Origin: Planctomycetales bacterium ZRK34
GTDB lineage: Bacteria > Planctomycetota > Phycisphaerae > Phycisphaerales > Zrk34
NCBI GenBank assembly: GCA_014873095.1
Contig: CP050848.1
Location: forward strand, 3,531,850 to 3,595,849
DNA: 64,000 nucleotides
Direction: 5' to 3'
Position numbers and translations under genes: made by a program. The notes under the pieces are model-generated. The model was given only the letters and a program-made list of their open reading frames with translations, did not search any database and was not told where the DNA came from. This document shows, one piece after another, positions 49,321 through 57,870 of this stretch; position 1 is the stretch's first letter, and every line of letters starts with the position of its first letter.

Positions 49321-50220
49321 ATGAAAAACGTCGGATATGTCGGGCTGGGCATCATGGGCTCGGCGATGGCGAAGAACCTGCTCAAAGCCGGGTTCAATGT
49401 TCACGTGTGGAACCGCACGAAGTCGAAAGCTGACGATCTGGTTAAAGCGGGGGCCAAGTGGTGTGACTCGCCGGCGAAGGTGGCTGAGCATGTCGAGGTG
49501 GTGTGCGTGAATGTGACGGATACGCCTGATGTTGAGGCGGTGATCTTCGGGCCGCACGGCATCGCGGCGGGCAACCCCGGCGATACGGCCGGGTTCGTGA
49601 TTGTCGACCACTCGACGATCAGCCCCGCGGCGACGCGTGAGTTTTCCGCACGGTTGGACAAAGAGGGCATCACGCTGCTGGACGCCCCGGTCAGCGGCGG
49701 CGATGTCGGCGCGCGGGCCGGTACGCTGTCGATCATGGTGGGTGGCCCGCTGGACGCCTTTGAGCGGTGCATGCCGCTGTTCGGCGCGATGGGCAAGTCG
49801 ATCGCCCACTGCGGGCCCAGCGGAGCGGGGCAAGCGACCAAGGCGTGCAACCAGATTCTGTGCGCGGCGAACCTGGTGGGGGCCTGCGAGGCGATGGCGC
49901 TGGCCGAGCGCGAGGGCCTTGACCTGCAAAAAATGCTGGCTGTCACGACCGCCGGCGCGGGCGGATCGTGGGCATTATCCAACCTCGGCCCCCAGATCGC
50001 TTCGGGGGATATGTCGCCCGGATTCATGATCGATCTGATCAACAAAGACCTGAAAATTGTGCGACGTGCCGCCGAAGAACACCAGTTACCCCTGCCGGGG
50101 CTGAATCTTGCGGCCGAGTTGCTGCGCGCCGCCGCCCGCCTCGGACACGGCCGCGACGGCACCCAGGCATTGAGCTGTGTGTTCGAACAATTGGGCGACT
50201 TCAACTATAAAAGAGCCTAG
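49321..50220 (+). CDS. 3-hydroxyisobutyrate dehydrogenase-family NAD(P) oxidoreductase
   Basis: The 299-residue enzyme starts KNVGYVGLGIMGSAMAKNL, a Rossmann GxGxxG motif at residues 8-13. DAPVSGG at 121-127 binds substrate, and Lys174 in GQATKACNQ is the catalytic base of beta-hydroxyacid dehydrogenases. Arg31-Thr-Lys after the second strand (HVWNRTKSK) suggests NADP preference. Length is normal for the family. Substrate could be hydroxyisobutyrate, tartronate semialdehyde or a related acid. It is translated close to the amidohydrolase gene. Confidence 0.9.
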   Translation: MKNVGYVGLGIMGSAMAKNLLKAGFNVHVWNRTKSKADDLVKAGAKWCDSPAKVAEHVEVVCVNVTDTPDVEAVIFGPHGIAAGNPGDTAGFVIVDHSTISPAATREFSARLDKEGITLLDAPVSGGDVGARAGTLSIMVGGPLDAFERCMPLFGAMGKSIAHCGPSGAGQATKACNQILCAANLVGACEAMALAEREGLDLQKMLAVTTAGAGGSWALSNLGPQIASGDMSPGFMIDLINKDLKIVRRAAEEHQLPLPGLNLAAELLRAAARLGHGRDGTQALSCVFEQLGDFNYKRA

Positions 50221-50303
50221 AATCGCCGAGCCCGCCTCCGGAATTCTCGTAAGTCGGCGGCGGCCTGCCGAATCGACAATTTATCCCGCATTGAGGACGC
50301 ATC

Positions 50304-51485
50304 GTGTATCAACGACTCATCCTGCTGACGCTTCTGACGACACTCACCCTGCTGGCCGCCTGCGAGCAGGAAAACGTAAGCCAGTACAAGGTTGCCAAGG
50401 TCAACGACTCGCCGGCTTCCAGCAGCAACACACAGCCCGCGGACAACACCGCCCAGCCGGCGGCGCCTTTCGCCGGTGGCGGCGCGATGCAGAATCCGAC
50501 CGCCGGGCTCGGCGACGCCCAGCCCCAGATGCTTGGGGCGATCATTCCGCATCCCCAGCGTGCGTGGTTCTTCAAAACCGTCGGCGCGGCTGAAGAAGTC
50601 AGCAAGGTCGTCGATCAGTTCGACGCGCTGATCAAGTCCGTGAAAATCACCCCGGACGGCGCCAACGCCACGTGGACCCTGCCCGAAGGCTGGCACCAGC
50701 ATGGCGCCCAGGGCATGCGCTACGCCACGATCCTCGTCGGCGAGCACGGCAACGAAAAACTCGAAATCACCGTCATCCCGCTGGGCGGCGGTGGGGCGGC
50801 CAGTGACGTGCTGGCCAACGTCAACCGCTGGCGCGGGCAACTCAGCCTGCCGCCGGTCGACGAGGCCGGACTCGCCGAGACGACCAAGCAGGTGGACGTT
50901 TCCGGCGTGGAGTCGGTGATCGTGAACATCGTCGGGCCCAAGCCGTCGGGTCAGTCGCCGATGGCGGCGAATGGCTCGGGGGATGGGACGTTGCCCGCCG
51001 GCCATCCGCCGGTCGGCGCCGGCGCGACAGCCGCGACCCCTGCAGCACCTTCGCCCAACGCCGGCCCGATCCGTTACGACACCCCCGAAGGTTGGACCCC
51101 CGCGGCCGACGCCGGGGGCATGCGACTGGTCTCGCTCAAGGCCGGCGCCGCAGACATTTCCGTGGTCGCGCTGCCACCGATTGCCGGGGATGTGACGGCC
51201 AACGTCAACCGCTGGCGCGGGCAGGTCGGCCTGACCGAGGTCAGCGCTGAAGACATCCAGAAGCAGACTGAAGTCGTGAAGATCGACGGCGCCGATGCGG
51301 CGTATGTTGACCTGTCGGGGCCGGAGTCGGCCGGGGCGGATCGACCGCGCATCGTCGCGGCGATGCTGCCGCACGGCGGACAGATCTGGTTCTTCAAAAT
51401 GATCGGCCCGTCGAACGCAGTCGGCCCGCAGGTTGAGGCGTTCAAGCAGTGGCTCGGATCGATTCACTTTAATGAGGGCGCGTAA
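50304..51485 (+). CDS. Lipoprotein with duplicated domain, upstream of ResB-CcsA
   Basis: Start GTG 50304 opens a lipoprotein signal (LLTTLTLLAACEQEN). The body has two copies of one domain: residues about 95-225 with ANVNRWRGQLSLPPVDE, and about 255-390 with ANVNRWRGQVGLTEVSAE, each beginning with a WTLPEGW or TPEGW strand. A Gly/Ala/Pro linker joins them. It starts a three-gene operon whose other members mature c-type cytochromes, and ends in the resB start codon. Its role there is unknown; chaperoning of apocytochromes or of haem is possible. Confidence 0.75.
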   Translation: MYQRLILLTLLTTLTLLAACEQENVSQYKVAKVNDSPASSSNTQPADNTAQPAAPFAGGGAMQNPTAGLGDAQPQMLGAIIPHPQRAWFFKTVGAAEEVSKVVDQFDALIKSVKITPDGANATWTLPEGWHQHGAQGMRYATILVGEHGNEKLEITVIPLGGGGAASDVLANVNRWRGQLSLPPVDEAGLAETTKQVDVSGVESVIVNIVGPKPSGQSPMAANGSGDGTLPAGHPPVGAGATAATPAAPSPNAGPIRYDTPEGWTPAADAGGMRLVSLKAGAADISVVALPPIAGDVTANVNRWRGQVGLTEVSAEDIQKQTEVVKIDGADAAYVDLSGPESAGADRPRIVAAMLPHGGQIWFFKMIGPSNAVGPQVEAFKQWLGSIHFNEGA

Positions 51486-52945
51486 TGACCCGTTCCGCCG
51501 CGAACAATCCCGCAGGCGCCAAGGCCATCGATGAACCCCAACCGCTGGCTGTCAGCGAGATGGTTTTTCAGGGCCTCAAGACACTGGCGTCGTTGAAACT
51601 GACGGTGGTGCTGTTTGCACTGTCGATATTCCTCGTCTTCGCCGGCACGCTGGTGCAGGTCGACAAGGGCATCTGGACCGTCGTCGATGAGTATTTCCGC
51701 TGCTACTTCACGTGGATCGACTTCCAGATTTTCTTCCCGCGATCGATGGAGATCCCCGGTGGATTCTGGTTTCCCGGCGGGTGGCTGATCGGTGGTTTGC
51801 TGCTGGTGAACATCCTCGCCGCCCACGCGGTGCGATTCACCATCAAGGCGCGCGGCCAGCGATTGACGATCGGCTTGGTCGTGCTGGCGATCGGCATCAT
51901 CCTTACGGGCCTGGTCATCGCCGGCGTGTTTCAACAGGATGTGGCGGCGACGGAAGACGCGGCCTTCTGGCGTGTGTTGCTCCGCCTGATCAAGGGCGGC
52001 GTGGCGGCGGGCGTTCTGCTGGCCGGGTGCATGATGCTTTTCAACAAGCGGGCCGGCATCGTGTTGCTCCACGCGGGCATCATTCTGATGCTGCTGTCGG
52101 AACTGGTCACGGGGCTCTACGCCGTCGAAGGCCAGATGCGCATCAAGGAAGGCCAGACCGTCAACTACGTGTATCACACCAAGGACTTCGAGCTGGCTGT
52201 GATCGATCCGTCGGACACCGAGTGGAACAACGTCACGGCCATCGACGAAAACGCGCTGTCGACCGGGGCGCTGATCAACGATGAGCGTCTGCCGTTCGAC
52301 ATCCAGGTCGATCAGTACATGCCCAACTCGACGCTGGTTCGCCCCACACAGGCGCCGAACCTGCCCAATCCCGCCACCGCCGGCACCGGCCGCGAGATCA
52401 TCGCCGTCGAGCAGCCCGAGGCCAGCGGCGCCGATCCGAATCAGTCCGTCGACGTCGCTTCGGCGTATGTCACGTTTTTGAACAAAGACACCGGCGAGCC
52501 GATGGGCAAGTACCTGCTCAGCGGGTGGATCAGCTTCCAGGACATCCCCCAGCGCATCACCGTCGGCGACACCACCTACCTGGTTTATCTGCGATTCGCA
52601 CGGACCTACAAGCCGTACTCGGTCCACCTGATCGACTTCCGCCACGAGACCTACATGGGCACGAACAAGCCGAAGGATTTCTCGGCTCACGTGCGTCTGC
52701 TGGACCCGTCGCGCGGCGTCGATCGCGAAGTCCGTATCTGGATGAACAACCCGCTGCGCTACGCCGGCGAAACCTTCTACCAGTCGTCGTTTGATCCGGA
52801 CGATCCGACGGTGACGGTGTTGCAGGTCGTCAAGAACGCCGGTTGGATGGTGCCTTACGTGGCGTGCATGATCGTCGCCACGGGCATGTGTGCGCATTTC
52901 GGGATGTACCTGGTCAGCTTCTTACGCAAGCGAGGAACTGCATGA
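51485..52945 (+). CDS. resB: Cytochrome c biogenesis protein ResB (CcsB)
   Basis: The 486-residue membrane protein has the ResB layout: first helix LTVVLFALSIFLVFAGTLVQ with the following G-x-W, further helices at about 98-114 and 130-150, a pair near 175-220, a large periplasmic domain (about 225-450) and a final helix (VPYVACMIVATGMCAHFGMY). With CcsA it forms the system II haem carrier and ligase that attaches haem to CxxCH motifs outside the cytoplasm. Its stop overlaps the ccsA start by 4 bases. Confidence 0.9.
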   Translation: MTRSAANNPAGAKAIDEPQPLAVSEMVFQGLKTLASLKLTVVLFALSIFLVFAGTLVQVDKGIWTVVDEYFRCYFTWIDFQIFFPRSMEIPGGFWFPGGWLIGGLLLVNILAAHAVRFTIKARGQRLTIGLVVLAIGIILTGLVIAGVFQQDVAATEDAAFWRVLLRLIKGGVAAGVLLAGCMMLFNKRAGIVLLHAGIILMLLSELVTGLYAVEGQMRIKEGQTVNYVYHTKDFELAVIDPSDTEWNNVTAIDENALSTGALINDERLPFDIQVDQYMPNSTLVRPTQAPNLPNPATAGTGREIIAVEQPEASGADPNQSVDVASAYVTFLNKDTGEPMGKYLLSGWISFQDIPQRITVGDTTYLVYLRFARTYKPYSVHLIDFRHETYMGTNKPKDFSAHVRLLDPSRGVDREVRIWMNNPLRYAGETFYQSSFDPDDPTVTVLQVVKNAGWMVPYVACMIVATGMCAHFGMYLVSFLRKRGTA

Positions 52946-54735
52946 AGTCGTTCGCGAAGTTTTTCCCGGTGATCGTGGCCGTGCTGGCGGGGGTATGGCT
53001 GATGTCGAAGGCGGCGCCGCCGAGCGATGCGCCGACCGAGATGCAGGTCAACGAGTTTGGTCAGCTTCCGCTGGTTTACCAGGGACGCGTCAAACCGTTC
53101 GATACGCTGGCCCGCAACAGCCTGGTGATCATCTCCGATCGCCAGACGTGGAAGGACAGCAATGGCAAGCGTCAGCCGGCGATCACCTGGCTGCTGAACG
53201 TGATCGCACAGACGCCTGAAGCGCGGACCGCGAAAGTCTTCCGCGTGGAAAACCCGCAGGTGCTCGAGGTCATGGGCCTGGAGCCGCGGTCGGGTTTCCG
53301 CTATGCGATCGACGAGTTCACACCCAAGATCGCCGAGCTCGACAAACAGGCGAATCGTGCCCGAGCGCTGGAGCCCGGACAGCGCGATGCATTCGACGCG
53401 CACATCCTCGAATTCGCCGATCAGGTTCATCTGTACACGCTGTTGGTCGAGGCGTTTCGCATTCCGGTGCTGCAGGGTCAGCAGGATGTGCAGCGGGTGA
53501 TGGCCCACCTGCAGCGGCTGGAGCGTTTTCCGCTGCCGCTGGTGATTCCGCCGGATGAAGGCCAGGACAAGTGGAAGCCGTTCATGCGGGGCGCCGTCGA
53601 GTCGATGGTGATGCCCGAAGGCGGCGAGGTCGCCCAGACGTTCAGCGACATACTCGGCGCCTGGATCAACAAAGACACCGGCGCTTTCAACGCGGCGCTT
53701 GGCAAGTACCAGGCGATGATGCGGCTCAAGCTTCCGCCTGATCAGATGAGCAAGCTCGGCTTCGAGACGTTCTTCAACCACTTCGAGCCGTTTTACCACT
53801 GCGCGGTGCTGTACGTGTTCGCTTTCCTGTTGGGCTGTTTCGCCTGGCTGGGCTTCACCAAACCGCTGAACAGAGCGGCGTTCTGGTTGATCGCCGTCAC
53901 GCTTGTCGTGCACACCTTCGCGCTTGGCGCCCGCATTTACATCTCCGGTTATCCGCCGGTGACCAATCTCTACAGCTCGGCGATCTTCATCGGCTGGGGC
54001 TGCGTGATTCTCGGGTTGATCATCGAGTGGAAGTTCCCGATCGGTGTGGGCAATCTCGTGGCGGCGGTGACCGGGTTCCTCACGCTGCTGATCGCGCACT
54101 TCCTCGCCGGCGACGGCGACACGATGGAAATGATGCAGGCCGTGCTGGACACCAAGTTCTGGCTGGCCACGCACGTGACGACCGTGACGCTCGGGTACAC
54201 CGCCACGTATTTCGCCGGCTTCCTGGCGCTGATCTACATCCTGCGCGGGGTGTTCACCCGTTCGCTGGATAAACCCACCGAGAAGATGTTCGGCCGCATG
54301 ATCTACGGCGTGATCTGCTTCGGTTTGCTGCTGAGCTTCGTCGGAACCGTTCTTGGCGGGCTGTGGGCCGATGACTCGTGGGGCCGCTTCTGGGGTTGGG
54401 ACCCGAAAGAAAACGGCGCGTTGATCATCGTGCTCTGGAATGCCCTGGTGCTTCACGCACGGTGGGGCGGCATGATCAAAATCCGCGGCATGGCGGTGCT
54501 GGCGATCGCCGGCAACATCGTCACATCGTGGTCGTGGTTCGGCGTGAATCAGCTCGGCATCGGGCTGCACAGCTACGGGTTCATCAGTTCGGTGGCCTTC
54601 TGGTTGACGATGTTCGTGCTCAGCCAGGTGGTGATGATGATCGTGGGCATGCTGCCGCGGCAGTGGTGGGCCAGCTCGGGTAACTTCGAGCCACGCGATC
54701 CGCGCAGCACCCCCGACGCGCTGCCGGCGACGTAG
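52942..54735 (+). CDS. ccsA: Cytochrome c biogenesis protein CcsA with long N-terminal part
   Basis: The 597-residue protein has the CcsA/CcmC haem-handling WWD motif WGRFWGWDPKENGALI at about 477-492 and His residues in HVTTVTLGYTATYF and in the last loops for haem binding. About eight helices lie between 285 and 575. The N-terminal 280 residues are a periplasmic region (VYQGRVKPFDTLARNSLVII) shared by planctomycete and Bacteroidetes CcsA fusions. It is the haem lyase partner of ResB. The presence of several CxxCH proteins in this genome (see 60025) fits. Confidence 0.9.
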   Translation: MKSFAKFFPVIVAVLAGVWLMSKAAPPSDAPTEMQVNEFGQLPLVYQGRVKPFDTLARNSLVIISDRQTWKDSNGKRQPAITWLLNVIAQTPEARTAKVFRVENPQVLEVMGLEPRSGFRYAIDEFTPKIAELDKQANRARALEPGQRDAFDAHILEFADQVHLYTLLVEAFRIPVLQGQQDVQRVMAHLQRLERFPLPLVIPPDEGQDKWKPFMRGAVESMVMPEGGEVAQTFSDILGAWINKDTGAFNAALGKYQAMMRLKLPPDQMSKLGFETFFNHFEPFYHCAVLYVFAFLLGCFAWLGFTKPLNRAAFWLIAVTLVVHTFALGARIYISGYPPVTNLYSSAIFIGWGCVILGLIIEWKFPIGVGNLVAAVTGFLTLLIAHFLAGDGDTMEMMQAVLDTKFWLATHVTTVTLGYTATYFAGFLALIYILRGVFTRSLDKPTEKMFGRMIYGVICFGLLLSFVGTVLGGLWADDSWGRFWGWDPKENGALIIVLWNALVLHARWGGMIKIRGMAVLAIAGNIVTSWSWFGVNQLGIGLHSYGFISSVAFWLTMFVLSQVVMMIVGMLPRQWWASSGNFEPRDPRSTPDALPAT

Positions 54736-54754
54736 CATCAATCCATTACGATTC

Positions 54755-54830
54755 AACCGCCAAGAGCGCGGAGAACGCAGAGCGATGATGATTCATTTTT
54801 AACTCTGCGTCCTCCGCGCTCTTGGCGGTT
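54755..54830. repeat. Intergenic 28-bp inverted repeat
   Basis: AACCGCCAAGAGCGCGGAG...CAGAG (54755-54782) and its inverted copy (54803-54830) differ at one position. This CGCCAAG/CTTGGCG type repeat followed by a TGTGTTGATCCGTGTCCATC-like tail is a dispersed element in many environmental genomes. It may also end the ccsA transcript. Confidence 0.75.
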
Positions 54831-54881
54831 TGTCTTCTGATCTGTGTTGATCCGTGTCCATCTGTGGTTTAATGCCTCCTT

Positions 54882-55502
54882 GTGTCATCGGCCCGACTCA
54901 CACGTCGATTCTTCCGGCGCGATCCGGTCACGCTCGCCAAGGCGCTGCTCGGGCAGACGCTGGTGCGCGTGCTTGACGATGGCGCCGAACTGACCGGCCG
55001 CATCGTCGAAGTCGAGGCCTACCTCGGTCAGCCCGATCGCGCAGCCCACACCTTCGGCGGCCGGCGCACCGCCCGCAACGCCAGCATGTGGCTCGACGCC
55101 GGCCATGCCTATGTCTACTTCACCTACGGCATGCACTTCTGCATGAACATCACCGCCGATGGCGCCGAGGTGCCCACCGCCTGCCTGATCCGTGCCTTGG
55201 AGCCGGCCGGCGGACTCGACGTCATGCGCCGCCTGCGCAGCGGCAAAATCGACCCGGCCCGTCTGCGGGATGTCGACCTTTGCTCGGGTCCGGCCAAGCT
55301 TGCACAGGCCCTGGCGATCGACCGCACGCTCGACGGTGAAGACCTCACGAACAGCCCGCGCATCTACCTGCGGCGAGGTCGGCCTCTCGCGGCCGATCAG
55401 ATCGTTGCCTCGCCGCGTATCGGGGTGAGCTATGCTAAAGAATGGGCGCAGAAGCCGTTGCGCTTTCACGACGCCGCCTCGCCCCACATCAGTAAAAAAT
55501 AG
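54882..55502 (+). CDS. mpg: DNA-3-methyladenine glycosylase (AAG/MPG family)
   Basis: Start is GTG 54882. The 206-residue protein matches the AAG fold: ARALLG-type start (TLAKALLGQTLVRVL), catalytic Glu in GRIVEVEAYLGQPDRAAH, the YVYFTYGMHFCMN strand with DNA-intercalating Tyr, ALEP, CSGPAKLAQAL and the end PRIGVSYAKEWAQKPLRF. It excises alkylated purines and hypoxanthine in base excision repair. Length is normal and all key residues are present. Confidence 0.95.
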   Translation: MSSARLTRRFFRRDPVTLAKALLGQTLVRVLDDGAELTGRIVEVEAYLGQPDRAAHTFGGRRTARNASMWLDAGHAYVYFTYGMHFCMNITADGAEVPTACLIRALEPAGGLDVMRRLRSGKIDPARLRDVDLCSGPAKLAQALAIDRTLDGEDLTNSPRIYLRRGRPLAADQIVASPRIGVSYAKEWAQKPLRFHDAASPHISKK

Positions 55503-55531
55503 TTACATTTCAAGGTCCGCCGGGTTATACT
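55503..55531 (+). promoter_or_regulatory. Sigma-70-type promoter
   Basis: TTACAT (55503-55508), 17-base spacer, TATACT (55526-55531), upstream of the FHA protein gene; the -35 overlaps the end of mpg. Confidence 0.6.
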
Positions 55532-55637
55532 GGAAGTCAATTGTAAGGGGAGCAAACGCCAGTTCTGGTGGGGTTTGTTCAAATTGATCGGATGGGGCCG
55601 CGGGCGCTCGCTCGGCGGCCAGTGAGTGGAGATGGTT

Positions 55638-57719
55638 ATGTCACGTGATTATTACGCCGTTTTGGAGGTCGAGCGTTGGAGTGATGCTCCGACTGTCGAA
55701 CATGCTTACCACACCCAGGCCCGTCGCTTTCGCGGTCTTGACCAGCGCGGTCCGGGTCGCGATGTCGACTCGCGCGCCCTGCGCCACATCGAGCAGGCTT
55801 TCCACGTGCTCGGCGAGCCGCAGCTTCGCGGCAGCTATGACCGTGCGTTGCTGGACATGCTCGAAACCGCACCGCCGCGCAACGACGACATCATCCAGAT
55901 GCTCGAGGTCAGCTTTGACCAGGCGGCGCTCGGCGGGAAGGTCGCCGTCGAACGCATCGCGCCCAGCGGGCCCGATCAGGTCGACGTTCACCTGCCGCGC
56001 GGCGTCGACGAAGGCACGCTGCTCCGCATCGGCGGGCTCGGCATGCGGGATGAGCCCGGCGATCATGCCGGCGACCTGATTCTCCTGGTGCATATTCGCC
56101 CGCATCCGCGTCTGCGGCGTGACGGGCTCGACCTGTATCTCGATGTGACGGTGCCGACCGATGTGGCGCGACACGGCGGGCGCGTACGGGCCGGCACCCT
56201 CGAAGGCGAAGTCGAGTTGAACATCCCCGCGGGTGTGCGCGGCGGCGAGAAGCTGCTGTTGCGTCGAGCGGGTCTGCTCGATGAAGCCAATCGACGCGGC
56301 GATCTGTACGCCGTGGTGCAGCTTCAGATGTCGACGCTCGATCAGCCCGTCGCCAAAGCCCCCGACGCTCCGGCGCAGCGCGACTCGACCGCCGACCATG
56401 CCGAACTCGCCGAATCGCTTGACCGTCGAATGCGGCAGCTTACGCGTGATGAAACCGAAATCGAGCACCGTCGCACGGTCACCCGCAACTGGGAGAAACA
56501 GTTGGCCGGTCGCCAGGCGCAGATCGATCAGCGTGCCGCCGCGATCGCCCATCGCCGCCGTCGCCTTTCGGCCCTGCGCGCCGCGATGAAACAGCGGCGT
56601 CGTCAGATCGCCGAGGCCAGTGCCGCAGCGCCGCCGGATGTTCAGATCGACATGCGGCCGCTCCACCTGATGCAGGAGAAACTCGAAGCCCGCGAGCGTG
56701 AGTTGGCCCATCAGCAGCAGCGCCTCTGGGAACACCGTGAGCGTTTTGATCGGGACAAGGCGGACTTTGATCGCGAACGCCGGGACCACGCCCGGGCGGT
56801 CAGGGTGCTGGAAGATCAGCGCGACCAGTTGGCCCGTGAAGCTGAATCCCTGGACCAGCGGCGTGCCGAGCTTCAGCGTGATGCAGACCAGCTTGATCAG
56901 CAGCGAGCGGATCACGAGCACATACTTGCCGAGTTCGCCGAACGGCAACAGCAGTTCGAGGCCGACTCGGCGCGTCTGGCCGCCGATCGCACGGCGTTGG
57001 ATGAACGCATCAACGACATCGCTGAACAGCAGGCGAAAATCGACCAGCGCGTGCGTCACCTCGACGAACGTGATGCCACGTTCCAGCGCCACGAAGCGGA
57101 CCTGAATCGTCAACGGGCCGAGCTCGCGTCGGCCGGCGAGCAGGTTGAATCCGATCGCCAGGCGAAGCTCGCCGCGGTGCAGGCGGAGATCGAGGAAGAC
57201 CGCCGGGCGATGAAATCGCAGCGTGATCAGCTTGTCGCGCTTCAGCAGCAGCTTGATCAGCAGGCGGCCGAACTTGATGATCAGCGTCAGCGCATCGCGG
57301 TGGTCACAACCAACCTCGAACGCCGCCGCCGCAGGCTGCACCGCCAGCGCACGCTGCTGCGTGAAAAGTCTGTAGCAGCCAGGCAGGCCGCCGCGCCGAC
57401 CGAGCCGCCGGTTATCTCCGCGGTCGAAAACCTGCGGTTGGTCATGCTCGCACCGGGCGGTCAGCGACGGACGATCACGCCGACCGGTTCGTCGGTTTTC
57501 ATCGGCCGCGATGGCGCTTGTGACCTGTGCATTCCCGTGTCGACGGTATCGCGTCGCCACTGTCGCATCGAAGCCAGCGACGGCGCCGTGATCCTCCGCG
57601 ATGTCGGCTCCAAAAACGGCACCTACCACAACGGCCAGCCTGTGACCGAAGCGACTCTCCGCGAAGGCGACTCGATCGCCATCGGCCCGGTGCACTTCAC
57701 CGTCGCCGCGGCGGAGTAG
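55638..57719 (+). CDS. DnaJ-like/coiled-coil/FHA fusion protein
   Basis: ATG 55638 has TGGAG at 7 bases. Residues 1-70 are a J-domain-like start (SRDYYAVLEVERWSDAPTVE) ending with AFHVLGEPQLRGSYDR, but the HPD motif is missing (LDQRGPGRD). Residues 80-235 are a DnaJ C-terminal substrate domain (DIIQMLEVSFDQAALGGKVA, then DLILLVHIRPHPRLRRDGLD). Residues 255-590 are coiled coil. Residues 600-690 are an FHA domain with GRDGACDLC, SRRHCRI and GSKNGTYHNGQPV, which binds phosphothreonine. A phosphorylation-dependent scaffold without DnaK stimulation is likely. Confidence 0.85.
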   Translation: MSRDYYAVLEVERWSDAPTVEHAYHTQARRFRGLDQRGPGRDVDSRALRHIEQAFHVLGEPQLRGSYDRALLDMLETAPPRNDDIIQMLEVSFDQAALGGKVAVERIAPSGPDQVDVHLPRGVDEGTLLRIGGLGMRDEPGDHAGDLILLVHIRPHPRLRRDGLDLYLDVTVPTDVARHGGRVRAGTLEGEVELNIPAGVRGGEKLLLRRAGLLDEANRRGDLYAVVQLQMSTLDQPVAKAPDAPAQRDSTADHAELAESLDRRMRQLTRDETEIEHRRTVTRNWEKQLAGRQAQIDQRAAAIAHRRRRLSALRAAMKQRRRQIAEASAAAPPDVQIDMRPLHLMQEKLEARERELAHQQQRLWEHRERFDRDKADFDRERRDHARAVRVLEDQRDQLAREAESLDQRRAELQRDADQLDQQRADHEHILAEFAERQQQFEADSARLAADRTALDERINDIAEQQAKIDQRVRHLDERDATFQRHEADLNRQRAELASAGEQVESDRQAKLAAVQAEIEEDRRAMKSQRDQLVALQQQLDQQAAELDDQRQRIAVVTTNLERRRRRLHRQRTLLREKSVAARQAAAPTEPPVISAVENLRLVMLAPGGQRRTITPTGSSVFIGRDGACDLCIPVSTVSRRHCRIEASDGAVILRDVGSKNGTYHNGQPVTEATLREGDSIAIGPVHFTVAAAE

Positions 57720-57747
57720 TTTCAGCGGGTCTGAAAGACAATCTGTG

Positions 57748-57769
57748 GCACAGCCGCCCCCGGCTGTGC
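57748..57769. terminator. Strong hairpin after the FHA gene
   Basis: Perfect stem GCACAGCCG/CGGCTGTGC with a CCCC loop, 28 bases after the stop. No T-run follows, so terminator activity is uncertain. Confidence 0.4.
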
Positions 57770-57870
57770 GGAAGGTTGCGTGACGTGGTCGCGGAATGGA
57801 CGACGGTGTGTTATCGTCTTGATGGAGGCGGCGCAGGATCTGACGACCCATCTGCACATGGAGCCCGATC

